The notes below the pieces were generated by a model. That model saw only the letters and a list, made by a program, of their open reading frames with translations, did not search any database and had not been told where the DNA came from. Both the position numbers and the translations under genes were made by a program. Source: Ligula intestinalis (taxonomy: Eukaryota > Platyhelminthes > Cestoda > Diphyllobothriidea > Diphyllobothriidae). From it: 64,000 bases of DNA. The stretch covers positions 12,491,629-12,555,628 of the forward strand of contig JAYGXS010000009.1 of NCBI GenBank assembly GCA_036362985.1, in the 5' to 3' direction. Shown here in pieces: positions 45,362 to 55,139 of the stretch (its first letter is position 1; every line of letters starts with the position of its first letter).

Positions 45362-46095
45362 CTATAAGCAACCATCAGGCGCCAGGTCATAAGACCGAAA
45401 GACCCACTGCCACGGCAAGAAATGGCTGAAGTCGTTTACCAGATGTGGCGCAGTTGTGGACAAAACAACTGCGTCGGAGAAACCAGAATATTTCTCCGAA
45501 CGCGAATGGTCGAGCATGCAGCGGCGGTGAGGAAGAAAGACACTAACTCCCAGGTTGCAGCTCACACAACGGGACGCGGCCATATTTTCAAGTTTGACGA
45601 GGCCGAAATCTTCGCAAGAGGTGACAATCGCGTGAACTGCGAGCTGCTGGTGTCATGAATCTCAGGCTCCTAGTCCATCAACAAGCGCAGCCATCTGACG
45701 TTCCCATATGGTGTACTGACAAGTTTCCTGAGCATGAGAGAATCGGTCACATGGAAAAGGCCGGGCGCAGCAAAAACTCTGACGACAGCTGGCATTATTT
45801 TCACGCAATTATCAGGCCCGCATCCAACGCTGACAAGGCAACTGTGGCAATTAGTGAGTCGAACGCGAAGTGCAAGCCAGTACCGCATCAATTAAGACCC
45901 AAGCGGTGACGACAGAAGTGAATAATTATCACACACACGCGGTGGACCACTATGAGCTATGAATACCGTGCAACCTGTGCATACTTCAACCCTATCTGCA
46001 CATGACCATGACTTTGTTACTATCACTTTTGATCAAGGATTCTTGATGGAATCCGAATCGTTAGGACAATAAAATTCTTGTTCCCGTGATCGCAT
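45362..46095 (+). mobile_element. PLE 3' part: GIY-YIG nuclease and 3' UTR
   Basis: The open frame 45422-45658 reads VVYQMWRSCGQNNCVGETRI, LRTRMVEHAAAVRKKDTNS, QVAAHTTGRGHIFKFDEAEI, FARGDNRVNCELL. It is a nearly complete GIY-YIG domain in which the usual Y of YVGE is C (NCVGE). The stop at 45656 truncates the usual C-terminus. The 3' UTR ends near 46030-46090 with a decayed form of the PLE tail (AAGGATTCTTGATGGAATCC, GGACAATAAAATTCTTG). The RT is absent upstream. Confidence 0.7.
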
Positions 46096-46229
46096 CCTCT
46101 TCTTCTAAACTGCTTCCAGGAACTCGCATATTCTTCATTGTTGGCAATGCTTTAATGATAAATGTGACAAGGTTTCAGCATCGCTAGTGCAAACGCAATT
46201 CAGCCCACGAACTGGATCCCTGTTTTTCA

Positions 46230-46332
46230 GGAAATGACGCACGCGATAAGATATCTGGACTTCTAATATTTGATTATGCATATTAATCTGCGCGAATATT
46301 TGGGGTCCAGATATCATATCGTGTTCATCATC
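46230..46332. repeat. Inverted repeat with arms of about 40 bp
   Basis: The left arm, GGAAATGACGCACGCGATAA, continues GATATCTGGACTTCTAATATTT. It is opposed by the right arm, which in reverse complement reads GGATGATGAACACGATATGA, then TATCTGGACCCCAAATATT. The spacer is about 22 bp. The arm also occurs singly at about 44240-44280, so this is two copies of a repeat end in opposite orientation. Confidence 0.65.
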
Positions 46333-46641
46333 CTTGGAAGGGGAAGAAAAAGGAGAGGGGCAAGTGCTGCTGACATTTCGAAAACATGCTCATTACAATC
46401 GTCAGAGCATGGCGCTTACTCTTCCACCACCTTTGAATTAATGCGCCTCACCACTAGCCTCATGTTGTAGCCGTGCCTGATGTTCGTGCGTTCGTTAGCC
46501 CGTTAACCGTTTGTTGGCTCCATCTTCTCCACTGTAATAAGCATTGCGTTAGCGTGCTCCCCGGCCTCCCCCTCGTTCACATACTTGAAAAATATCGCAG
46601 AGGCGATTGCAAGATCCCTGTCGTAAACTGGAGTAGAGTAT

Positions 46642-46686
46642 TCCCAGCTGACGACGACAAATAAGCCAGAAAAGGCCTATCTGGAG
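46642..46686 (+). ncRNA. Hammerhead ribozyme core of a SINE
   Basis: CCAG (46644-46647), CUGACGA, a weak stem II (CGACAAAUAAGCCA), GAAA (46669-46672), AGGCCUAU, CUGGAG. Stem I pairs CCAG with CUGG. Both conserved core halves are exact. The base before the cleavage position is A instead of U, so activity may be lost. A tRNA head was not clearly seen upstream. Confidence 0.5.
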
Positions 46687-47138
46687 TCTCTATCTTACAA
46701 TAAACATGTCCTTAATATATATTGCTAACAGAAGTTAAGTTGCGCGTCCCCGAACATAAATGAGAAAATAAAGTGATCTTGGGAAACATTACTTTATCTT
46801 TCTGACCTTTCAAAAGCGTACAGGCTCCGGCGGGTCTACCAAATGGGTAATAAGCCCTTCGTGGAATCAAGGTTCACCAGCGTCTCCCAACTTGTCATTC
46901 CCTGTGACTACCGCTGCAACTTTATCCAACATCAGAGGAAATGCCTCAAGCTCACATCCGAGCGTCCGCGCTGCGATTCTAGGCGCTTAAGGAAGCCTCG
47001 TCATGGTTTCAGATGCAATCGCTGACGCCACGTCAGAGCCTGGCCTAGTTTTTTAAGCCAACCAGGGTTCGGGTCGCTCGCTTTGTTTGGCGTCCATTCC
47101 CTACCTATCAACACTAACGTCTTCCGCCTAGATTATCA

Positions 47139-48741
47139 TGTAGCGGGTCGTGCCTGCCTGACTAGCTCGCGTCGAAGTGCACTTTCCCAAACACTCACCG
47201 ATGTGCTTTCTCGACGTCTCGATCAGCCAATCATAGTTCTCGCATCTATGAGGCGACGAATGAGGAGCTTGCACGCGTACCCCACGCAAGTTGCCTCTCT
47301 GCCCAAAATCTCCGGGCCGACCTACCCAATGAAAGATCTCTCTCTATCTGTCCTCTGGCCCGACTACTCTAAGACCTCACTTGGGCCCGGTCAACTTACT
47401 GATCGGACGTATCTCTCCCAAGTCAATCTATTCTCCTCTTCTGTTGTGTACTCAATAAACTCTTCCATCTACTCTGGCCTTTAAATACTTCTCTCCTCAG
47501 CACTAAGTAACCATGGTCTGAAGATCGCATTTGCATGGTTTAACTCACTTAAACCCCTGCGATATTGGTGACTTTCCGACATGAGATGAACACTCAACTT
47601 CTGATCTGGCTGAGCTCAATCATCATCAAACCTCCCTTGCCTTCAATTGAATTTCTCCTGTGTCATCTGATGTGACCACGATATGGAGACTTTCTGCACC
47701 GACATCCTGTCGTGAAGCGAGGTCGAGATCTTCAACCGCTCACAACTTCTGATGTGGCCTGCCTTCCTTGCGTAGCTGCCAACTTCCCGACCTGTCCCAA
47801 CGCAGTTCCCTGCATATTTGGCGATTTATGGACATGTCCCTACGTATTTGGTGATTGGCATTCGCGACTTACTGCCGATAGCCCATTCAGCCCAGGTCAT
47901 GGTTACTTCCCAATCCAACAGAGATGTCCCCTTATGAGTGTCAGCACCCAGATCTCCTTCTCAATCTCCACCCTTCCTTCTACTGCCAACGATTCTTCAT
48001 GTTCAACTCATACTGATACGGCATACTGATTTGCTGTTGAAGTTCAACCCGGCCAACCAGGCTCCCTCCCACGTTGTTGAGATGCCCAATCTTCTACGAC
48101 ATGCCGATGCACGCGTAGTCGAGAAATTTCCTCCTACCGCAGACCCAGTTGCCCACGCGGACGCGAGATGACCTTTCCTCCTCCTAAGCGGCACTGGCGG
48201 CACTAACCCGCCTCTCGCAACCTCATCATGGTACGTATCTCTCACACCTAACTTAACGATTCGTCCTCCACTCGGATTCTTTCAGTTTCCTCGTTACGGT
48301 CGCCGGGTGGAGTACTGTAGCGGGTCATGCCTGCCTAACTAGCTCGCGTCGAAGTGCACTTTCCCAAACGCTCACCGATGTGCTTTCTCGACGTCTCGAT
48401 CAGCCAATCATAGTTCTCGCATCTATGAGGCGATGCATGAGGAGCATGCACGCGTGCCCCACGCAAGTTGCCTCTCTGCCCAAAATCTCCGGGCCGACCT
48501 ACCCAATGAAAGATCTCCCTCTATCTGTACTCCGGCCCGACTACTCTAAGACCTCACTTGGGCCCGGTCAACCTACTGATCGGACGTATCTCTCCCAAGT
48601 CAATCTATTCTCCTCTTCCGTTGTGTAGTCAATAAACTCTTCCATCTACTCTGGCCTTTAAATACTTCTCGCCTCAGCACTAAGTAACCATGGTCTGAAG
48701 ATCGCAGTTGCACGATTTAACTCACTTAACCCCCTGCGATA
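47139..48741 (+). mobile_element. Complete 1.6-kb non-autonomous LTR retrotransposon, family A
   Basis: The 5' LTR is 47139-47563 and the 3' LTR 48316-48741, both TGTAGCGGGTC...CCCTGCGATA and differing at roughly 18 positions by eye. The target duplication ATCA flanks it (47135-47138 and 48742-48745). Just inside the 5' LTR is TTGGTGACTTTCCGACATGA, close to the tRNA-Trp-type primer site of CsRn1-like elements. GGGTGGAGTAC sits before the 3' LTR as the polypurine tract. The internal region of about 750 bp has no gag, protease, RT or integrase. It shares blocks (TGGCATTCGCGACTTAC, GGTTACTTCC.AATCCA, CAACTCATAC.GA.ACGGCA) with the minus copy at 34794-36020. CAATAAACTC in the LTR is a likely polyadenylation signal. 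Confidence 0.9.
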
Positions 48742-48809
48742 ATCACACCTATGATATCCGGTCGGCATCTTGTTAGTCAAAACCTTTTTTGACAAAAGAC
48801 TGAAGCCTT

Positions 48810-49740
48810 GCACCTGCCTCCAATCGAACTCGTTCTGCCCCGCATTGCAGAGTCTCCTCTGTGCCCTCCTCACTCTGGAGCAAGATCAAGATCTGATGTA
48901 AACGCAAGTGCGGGTGAGCAGGGAAGTGAAATGTGGGCGGGCGGACGGGCGGGCAGACGGGCGGGCCGTGAGCACGTTGTCGCCTCGCCAGACAAGCCAT
49001 TTCATCATCGGCAGCCGACTGATCTTCCCAGTGCCAACCCCCACCCCACCCCCCCCATTCCGCACACCGACTGAAGCAGAGGAAGGCGGGGAGGGGCGGG
49101 GGGGGGCGAATGAGTGTGTCGGCAGCGGGCAATCCCCTGTTGGAGCTGATAATGCTGGTGATGAGGCCGATTATGCAGAGGACCACATGCCGGAGTCCTT
49201 GATGTTGCAGTTGCTGCACTGTAGGAGCTAAGACACACACACGTACAGCGCTCACGCCAGGGCGCGCGCACGCACGCACGCGCTCGCTCGAGTTTGTCTG
49301 TCGCACTATCTCTCTCCCCTCCCCCCAGAAGCAGGCCAGACCGCCGGCCTTTTGGCGGCGTGCCAGCGTCGGTCCATCTATCGATCACACGTAAGTTGGC
49401 GCGTGTCCGTCTGCCGTTGCGCGCGACCTGGCGGCTTGCCACCACCGCGTTTCGACCGTGTCAGCTTCGGCAACCAGCCTGAGACGCGGTCGCGTACACA
49501 GAACTACACGCCTCCCCCCACCTCCTCTCCAGGGCCGGCGGCGGAAGCCAAGGGGAGAACAAGCAACAGGCAACAACACTGCGTGGCTAGGGTTGCTTTG
49601 AGCATATTCTGGCTTGAAATTATCGATCCGGTTGAATCGACTTCATCCACCCCCGCCCTTGCCACCCGCCGCCGAGGGCAGAAGCAGCAGTGCATCTGCG
49701 AAATTACCGCGGCCGACTGTTGCTCGAGCCATTAAACGCA
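48810..49740. other. GC- and CpG-rich block, possible promoter or first-exon region
   Basis: GC content is far above the flanks, with runs such as GGGGAGGGGCGGGGGGGG and CGCACGCACGCACGCGCTCG. Overlapping long frames on both strands are an effect of high GC and disagree with one another. Plus-strand candidates are ...GADNAGDEADYAEDHMPESL (ending about 49230) and a proline/alanine-rich frame 49352-49735. A GTAAGT occurs at 49390. No known domain was seen. Confidence 0.4.
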
Positions 49741-50224
49741 GGAGGAAGATGTGGAAGTTGTGGTTTAACGATTGCCATCTGGATGTCAGCGCCTGTGTGG
49801 CTGTCGGTGTGTTTGCATGCAGCACTAGCATGTTTACTAATATTAGCATCAGTAGTATTCGAATATTATTTGTATCGACAGTTACTTTGTATTAGTTCTC
49901 AGGCCACCTCAATCTTGTTATTTGCCCCTTGTGCCGTTTGTACCACTTTTGATCTTATCGCCTAGCCTTTTATTATGAACACAAGCTTCTCCAACGAAAG
50001 CCTTTACCAATCCCTGAAGATCGTCCGCTGAAGGGAAAGCTGTGTTCTCGTTCATGTTTTTTTCGTCCACTATCCTGTTTACCCTCTCGTTATTCATTCA
50101 TCCTTCCTTCTTCCTCTCTCTCTCTCACTCTCTCCCTTCCTACCCGGTCCATCTCCTTCCCTTCCAATTCCCTTACAGAATCTATTCTAGAATGCTCATC
50201 ATCGACTTGGTTCCCTTTACAGCA

Positions 50225-50620
50225 CTGCGCCGATCCCACCTCAGGCGACCGAGAGTGAGGTGGGGGAGAGGGTGAGGTTGACGCTCAGCCCATTGCTTTC
50301 CTCACTAAAAACAATCTGATGCACTGGAAGGTATCATGATGCGCCAAAAGCCGTGGCTTGGAGGGTTGCCAACTGAAGGGATAGCTTGGGTACCGCAGTC
50401 GACCCAGTGTGTGTCTTGTTGTGTGGAGTGGCTTACTGCAGACTGAAAGTCAGGCTCAATGGCGCCTTCTTAACGTGGCCTTTATGGCTCTCCCAAGCGG
50501 GAGCCTACCTAGCGAGGTGTGCTGTTGGTACGCCTGTTAAGTGTTGGTTTCACCAGCCGCCTGTGTACTCCTTTATCTTCTCGAATTTTGTCTTGATACC
50601 GAGTCTCTATGTGTGAGTGG
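50225..50620 (-). repeat. Dispersed repeat C, copy 3 (reverse)
   Basis: Reverse-oriented relative of 27240-27690 and 62168-62640 (GGCTTGGAGGGTTGCCAACT, GCTTACTGCAGACTGA, CTTTATGGC.CTCCCA). Its first 150 bp also match 58325-58500 (AGGTTGAC.CTCA, CTCACTA, AAAAGCC.TGGCTT), which defines one end of the repeat. Confidence 0.7.
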
Positions 50621-51639
50621 TGAAAATGTGGGCTGCATTCTCCGCAAGTCTTCTTTCACTATAATCCCGCAGGAGTTACCACGCTGCTTCAGCCGGCTTA
50701 AGCGCGCGGTGGACAATGTCGAGATCGACGGTCGAACTGTCGTGTTTGCATGCAGTTTCGATAAAGAGAGCCAGCAAGCATGCAGTACAGGCCGTCTGCA
50801 TGGTTTCCATGCCTTATGTAACTCCTTGTGGGATTGTAGGCTGGGCAGTGTGAGCGAGGTTCCTTAAACGATCGGTGCGCACAGCGTGCCAAACAAAAGT
50901 TTCAATCCTCTTTAGCATGCATTTCTTTCTACTTACTTGAATGCTAGTAGCTGAAGTTGATATCACTGGCTTTGCGAAAAGCACCCGCTTGAATTCAAAA
51001 AGGGGCACCAGCAGGTGAGTTGGAACTGCAGGCGAGATGTCTAGTTGATCGTTGAAAAAAATTCAATCCCGACGGGTGTGATAGAAGAAATGAGAATGCC
51101 GATATCCGAAAAAAACCTCTAGAAACAGTGGATTCTCTAGGTCGTCAACCCTCACTAATTTTCTAAAGCCCTGGAGTTCCTCAGACATTTTAACAAATGG
51201 CGTGACAGTCGGGAATAGCATTCTGGAACATTCTGTTGCACGACTTACCGCGCTTTGATTGGTTGTTTACCGCGTTGGAATGCCCCTTGAATATTTGGGC
51301 CGCAAGCGTACTTGATGCAGTACCACACGCCATTATGTTGGCAAAGAACAGAACACGGGCGAACCGGACGTAAGGATGGCAAGTGAAGAGGAACTTACTA
51401 CGAACCAGCCGAAAGAGGAGGCAGGGTTACCAGACCCTCTACCGTGGGGACAAGGCACTATACTAAGTGGTGTTCATGACCCGCCCTGTTATTTTGCCGT
51501 CTGTGCCCGCGACCAGAAACCAAACCTTAATTCTCTTCAAGCATGCAGGCTGCCAATCGCAAGTGCCACCCCCCCCCCCTCCCGCCCCCCTACCAACCCC
51601 ATTCACGCGTAGCCAACGCTTGCTGTTTTCTCACTTTAT

Positions 51640-51684
51640 CTGACGATAGCTTCTCGTGTGAAGCCGAAAGCTCAGGACAATAAA
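51640..51684 (+). ncRNA. PLE 3'-end motif with hammerhead-like half-cores
   Basis: CTGACGA, then a perfect GCTTC/GAAGC hairpin with a 6-base loop, then CGAAAGC, CTCAGGACAATAAA. A relative occurs at about 34357-34400 (GAATCCGAAAGCTCAGAATA). The two conserved hammerhead boxes are present, but I cannot draw a convincing stem III and stem I. It is a conserved tail signature, possibly a degenerate ribozyme. Confidence 0.45.
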
Positions 51685-51979
51685 TTAATTGATCCAGTGC
51701 TCGACTCATGTCCATCCTTAGCCAAGCAGATAACTGTAAAGCGAACTTTCTCATTCATTCGTACACGCTGATTGGTTGCCTAGTTCCAGCATGTATTTTC
51801 CAGGTGGCGCGCATGGTCGTCGTAGGCTTCAGGGTGATGAGGGTGATGCAACGCCAATTGGTATTCACCGAGGAGCCCGGCGGCTAGTAATCTAATATGC
51901 TGTAGCTGTGGCAGTTGCAAATAATTCGGAAAAACCAGGTGAAGACTGCAAACCCGGGTTAGCGAGAAGCAAGCTAAAT

Positions 51980-53064
51980 GTGAGAAAAAAAGAAGAAGAC
52001 TCGATCGCTGGGACAATATTTTTATTCGCCTGACGTTTCCAGATCCGTCGTGGATTCGTCATCAGAGCCATAGTCAAGCAGCAATAGCAGAAACGGGTAA
52101 AACATGCGCAGGGGTCTGCAGTATTTATAGGACACAGTCAGTGCTGCAAACATATAGAGACGATTAACTTTAATTGCCTTTGTGCGTGGATAGTTTGTTG
52201 GAGAGCATGCGAGCTCTGACCTGTTGAACTTTCCTCACGCGTGGTGGACTCGGGCGTGACGATTGCTCGGCCATCTGGGCCTGTGGTGTTTTCGTAAACC
52301 TGTCCCTATCCCGAGTGGCGACTTGCTTTGGCCAAATTGAGTCTCAGCACCGAATAACCATTGGACAAATCGTTGCACTTGTTTGTGGAATGGGGGCCCG
52401 TGAACCATGGCTCAAGTACTTCTCGGCTCATTCGATTGTCACCTCTTGCGAGAATTTAGGCCTCATCAAATTTGAATGTGTGGTCGGGTCTCGTAGAATG
52501 AGCCGCAACTTGAGAATCGGCATCATTTCGCCGCACTGCTGCCGCGTGTTCGGCAATTCGCGTCTTGAGAAGTCTGCCAGTTTCTCAGCCGTTGTTGCTT
52601 TGCCCGCAACTGCACCAGATCCTGTAGACGACTCCAGATGTTTCTTGCCGTGGCAGTGCGGCTTTTGGTTTCATTATCTGAAGCCTGATGGTTGCCTCCG
52701 GCCTGTGTGCGACTCCAACTCCAAGTGGTGCGAGAAGGCGGCCGACAGCTTTCGAGACGTTTTTGACGTACGAAATCGCTCGCTGAATTTTGAGGTCGGT
52801 GCCCCTTTGTTGGCCATCTCTTTTAGGCAAGCACCAATTGACGAATTCACACGGGTAGCCATTTTCTCTGAACACCCGTTGAAGGTATTCTTCCTCGGCA
52901 ACTTTATCTTCTTGTTCGCTGCAGTGCGTTTCAACACGCGGACAGAGCGTCCTTACGCACCTGCGCTTGTGGCAGATAGGGTTGTTGCTGTTGATATTCA
53001 GTACTTGCATCGTATTTGTCGCTTTCCTGAATACTTTAGTCTTTAGGCCACCACAGCTTTGCAT
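51980..53064 (-). mobile_element. PLE 3' part: RT-nuclease linker, GIY-YIG, 3' UTR
   Basis: The minus frame 53064-52585 contains RKATNTMQVLNINSNNPICH, FRENGYPCEFVNWCLPK and SGVVYRIWCSCGQSNNG: the linker after the RT thumb and the start of the GIY-YIG domain. It is broken at the YVG motif (SNNG, then stop). Decayed nuclease sequence continues to about 52400. The 3' end at 52065-52034 has CTGATGA, a 7-position stem closing with ATCC/GGAT around ACGAC, and GAAACGTCAGGCG. A second copy of this end lies in direct orientation at 53375-53450, so this copy may have direct rather than inverted terminal repeats. Confidence 0.75.
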
Positions 53065-53374
53065 AGGGTAAATCTCCTGGCTCGGCTCTCAGTCCACACA
53101 TGTTCTTGGCAGGTTAGTTGAGTCAGCCTAGGTGGAAGCACTCCAGTAGGTGAATGACGCAAGAAGTTACGGACGGTTATGTTGCAGGAAGTAATGACAG
53201 CTTCTCCAGGTGGAAGTGATGTCTAAACTACGTTGCGTGTGACTGGTGGCTTGGATCATCGCCACCGTCGCTGACTCATCGTGCATTAGCCTGCCAAGTC
53301 TCGTGACAATCTTCCCCTGCGCCGTCTGTCCGCCGCATGCAATCTTGTTCGATCCGCTGCGAAGGTTGCCCACG

Positions 53375-53450
53375 CTATCTGTCTCTCGTTTGTGCCTGAT
53401 GTTTCGACACCCGTCACGGATTCTTCATCAAAGACATGAGCAGAAAGCAG
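53375..53450 (-). repeat. PLE 3'-end motif, direct copy
   Basis: The minus strand reads GCTCATGTCTTTGATGAAGA, ATCC/GGGT hairpin, TGTCGAAACATCAGGC. It is the same tail as at 52034-52075 and 30525-30618, with C to T in the first core box. Confidence 0.6.
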
Positions 53451-54182
53451 TATCAGAAAGGACCTTTTGTGGTCATTAATGCTCTATCTTTTAAAATGAT
53501 GTTGTGGCCACTTTCTCATAGATACTAGGTTATTGGGTGACAGTTTGGGGCAAAACTGTATGACTCGATTTGCTGCTGCCAGCTGGAAAAAATCATCGTT
53601 GACGGGGGGATGGCCGAAATCCCCATTTTTTTCGGCCCTGCATCTGGACTCGCTTGGCATCTGTTACCAGTACAACAAAAAATCCGACAGCAACGAGTAT
53701 CCTTGTCCAAATTCAGGGTTAAACCATTCGGGCTGGCGAAGTCATAAAAGGTCAGCGCTTCTGATAAAACCTGTCGACACAGAAGTCCGGACTCGTGTGA
53801 TAAGTCTGACCTAGCGGACGCCAAGGCAGTGGTCGATGCCGGAAAAATGAAACGCCTGTGCCTGAAATGGAACAGGTTACGACGACCCAGCTGTTAGACA
53901 AGGCGACTGCCTCTCCGACGGGGAAATACAGCAAATATTGCGGTTTTACAAAAAACGCCCTTGAGATTTCTTTTCAACTATTGCGACCACCGTTGTGATA
54001 ACTGCTTGCCTTCGGACATTGGTTAAAAGCTGCTCGTAGAAGTTTTGTACGGAGAGGGCGCCGTAGTGAGAAAAATGGTCAAATCTAAAAGTTCCAGGTT
54101 TAGCGATCCAGATGACCGACCGTCTTCAACAAAAACCATCTGAGGAAAGATGAACGGGGACAGAAGTGGATGTATCGGCAGG
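53451..54182. other. No recognised feature
   Basis: Overlapping frames at 53525-53934 show no domain. No repeat partner was noticed. Confidence 0.35.
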
Positions 54183-54649
54183 TGTTAAGGCTAAGAAAGT
54201 TGACTCTTGCAGCTACGATATTCCTGGCCTATTGTTGCTTTAGGTGAAGAGAGACGCCAGTGGTAAGGCCAGAGTGGTAGGAATAGTGTATTCTGTACAG
54301 ACAGGAGGGAGATTAGTTGGGAGGAGATTTGACTTTTGCACTAGTGCATCCGTTCCTTAGTCGGGTCGGGTCCGGAGTGACGAGGGCATCAGACATCGCC
54401 GCAGTTTTGGTGCATGCTTTGTTACGGCGGCCAATGACGCGGCTGATGTCTAGACTAGCATGGGCGCGCGACCTTGAGATGGGCTAAGGTTGGCTAGCGT
54501 AAGAGCGCGGTCACGCTGAGGCGTATGTGCGCTTCGGTCAAGGATATTTAGTGCCTAGCCCCAGGAGGTAGCTAGCGCGCAGGTAGACTAAAGGCGCCAT
54601 GCGTCAGCGTCTGATCTTGGGTTCTAAGTGGCTGTAAATGGCCACTACA
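54183..54649 (-). mobile_element. Diverged family-A-like LTR
   Basis: The plus strand runs from GTTAAGGCTAAGAAAGTTG to GGCCACTACA. It contains AGGCCAGAGTGGTAGGAATA and GTATTCTGTACAGA like the other LTRs. Same variant group as 36895-37375. Confidence 0.55.
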
Positions 54650-55072
54650 GATGAACCGCGTAGAGCAAGCAGTAGAAACAGATGCTTCATCCTACAAACT
54701 AACCATGGGAGTTGGGAAGGGGGCAAAATCTATTCCAAAATTTTCAAATAAAATTAGATGGTTGAAAGAACCACAACCCTACTGCAAGCTTAAATTAAGC
54801 TATTTAGCAGAAAGACTCGACTGTCAAGGACCGCAGAGCTGACTTGCTGACCTGCGGACTCTTGACCTACTTCCCCGCGCACACATGCACGCGTGAAAAG
54901 AGAGTCACGGTTGCCCAAGTGCCACTTGAACAGACCACCTCTTCGCCAACGCAACATGAGCCCTTGTACGCGACACCTCTTTCGGCCAATGGTTTACATC
55001 CCGCGGACACCACATGAACTGGCTCCAAGTCGCATAAAAGCAGCGGTCACTTCCGCTCCCCCACACACGCTT

Positions 55073-55129
55073 ATCGCAGGGGTTAAGTAAGTTAAACCCC
55101 AGCAACTGCCATCTTCAGACTGTAGCGTG
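55073..55129 (-). mobile_element. Family-A LTR end, cut by the assembly gap
   Basis: CTTATCGCAGGGGTTAAGTA and the following AACTGCCATCTTCAGAC are the canonical LTR terminus. Sequence is lost at the gap that follows. Confidence 0.7.
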
Positions 55130-55139
55130 NNNNNNNNNN
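55130..55139. other. Assembly gap (10 N)
   Basis: Ten consecutive Ns separate an LTR end from the 3' end of the hAT pseudogene. The true distance is unknown, so neighbours across the gap may not be adjacent in the genome. Confidence 0.99.

Noticed and set aside
47712..48171. Frames inside the family-A LTR element as a possible gag
   Set aside because: No zinc knuckle, protease or RT motif, and the corresponding region in the second copy does not keep the same frame.
48773..49445. Long minus-strand frames rich in P, H, R and A
   Set aside because: They lie in the CpG-rich block where stops are rare. Overlapping frames on both strands give unrelated low-complexity proteins and none shows a domain.
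52315..53046. 243-codon plus-strand frame as a host gene
   Set aside because: The opposite strand carries a clear PLE RT-linker/GIY-YIG reading, so this frame is antisense shadow.
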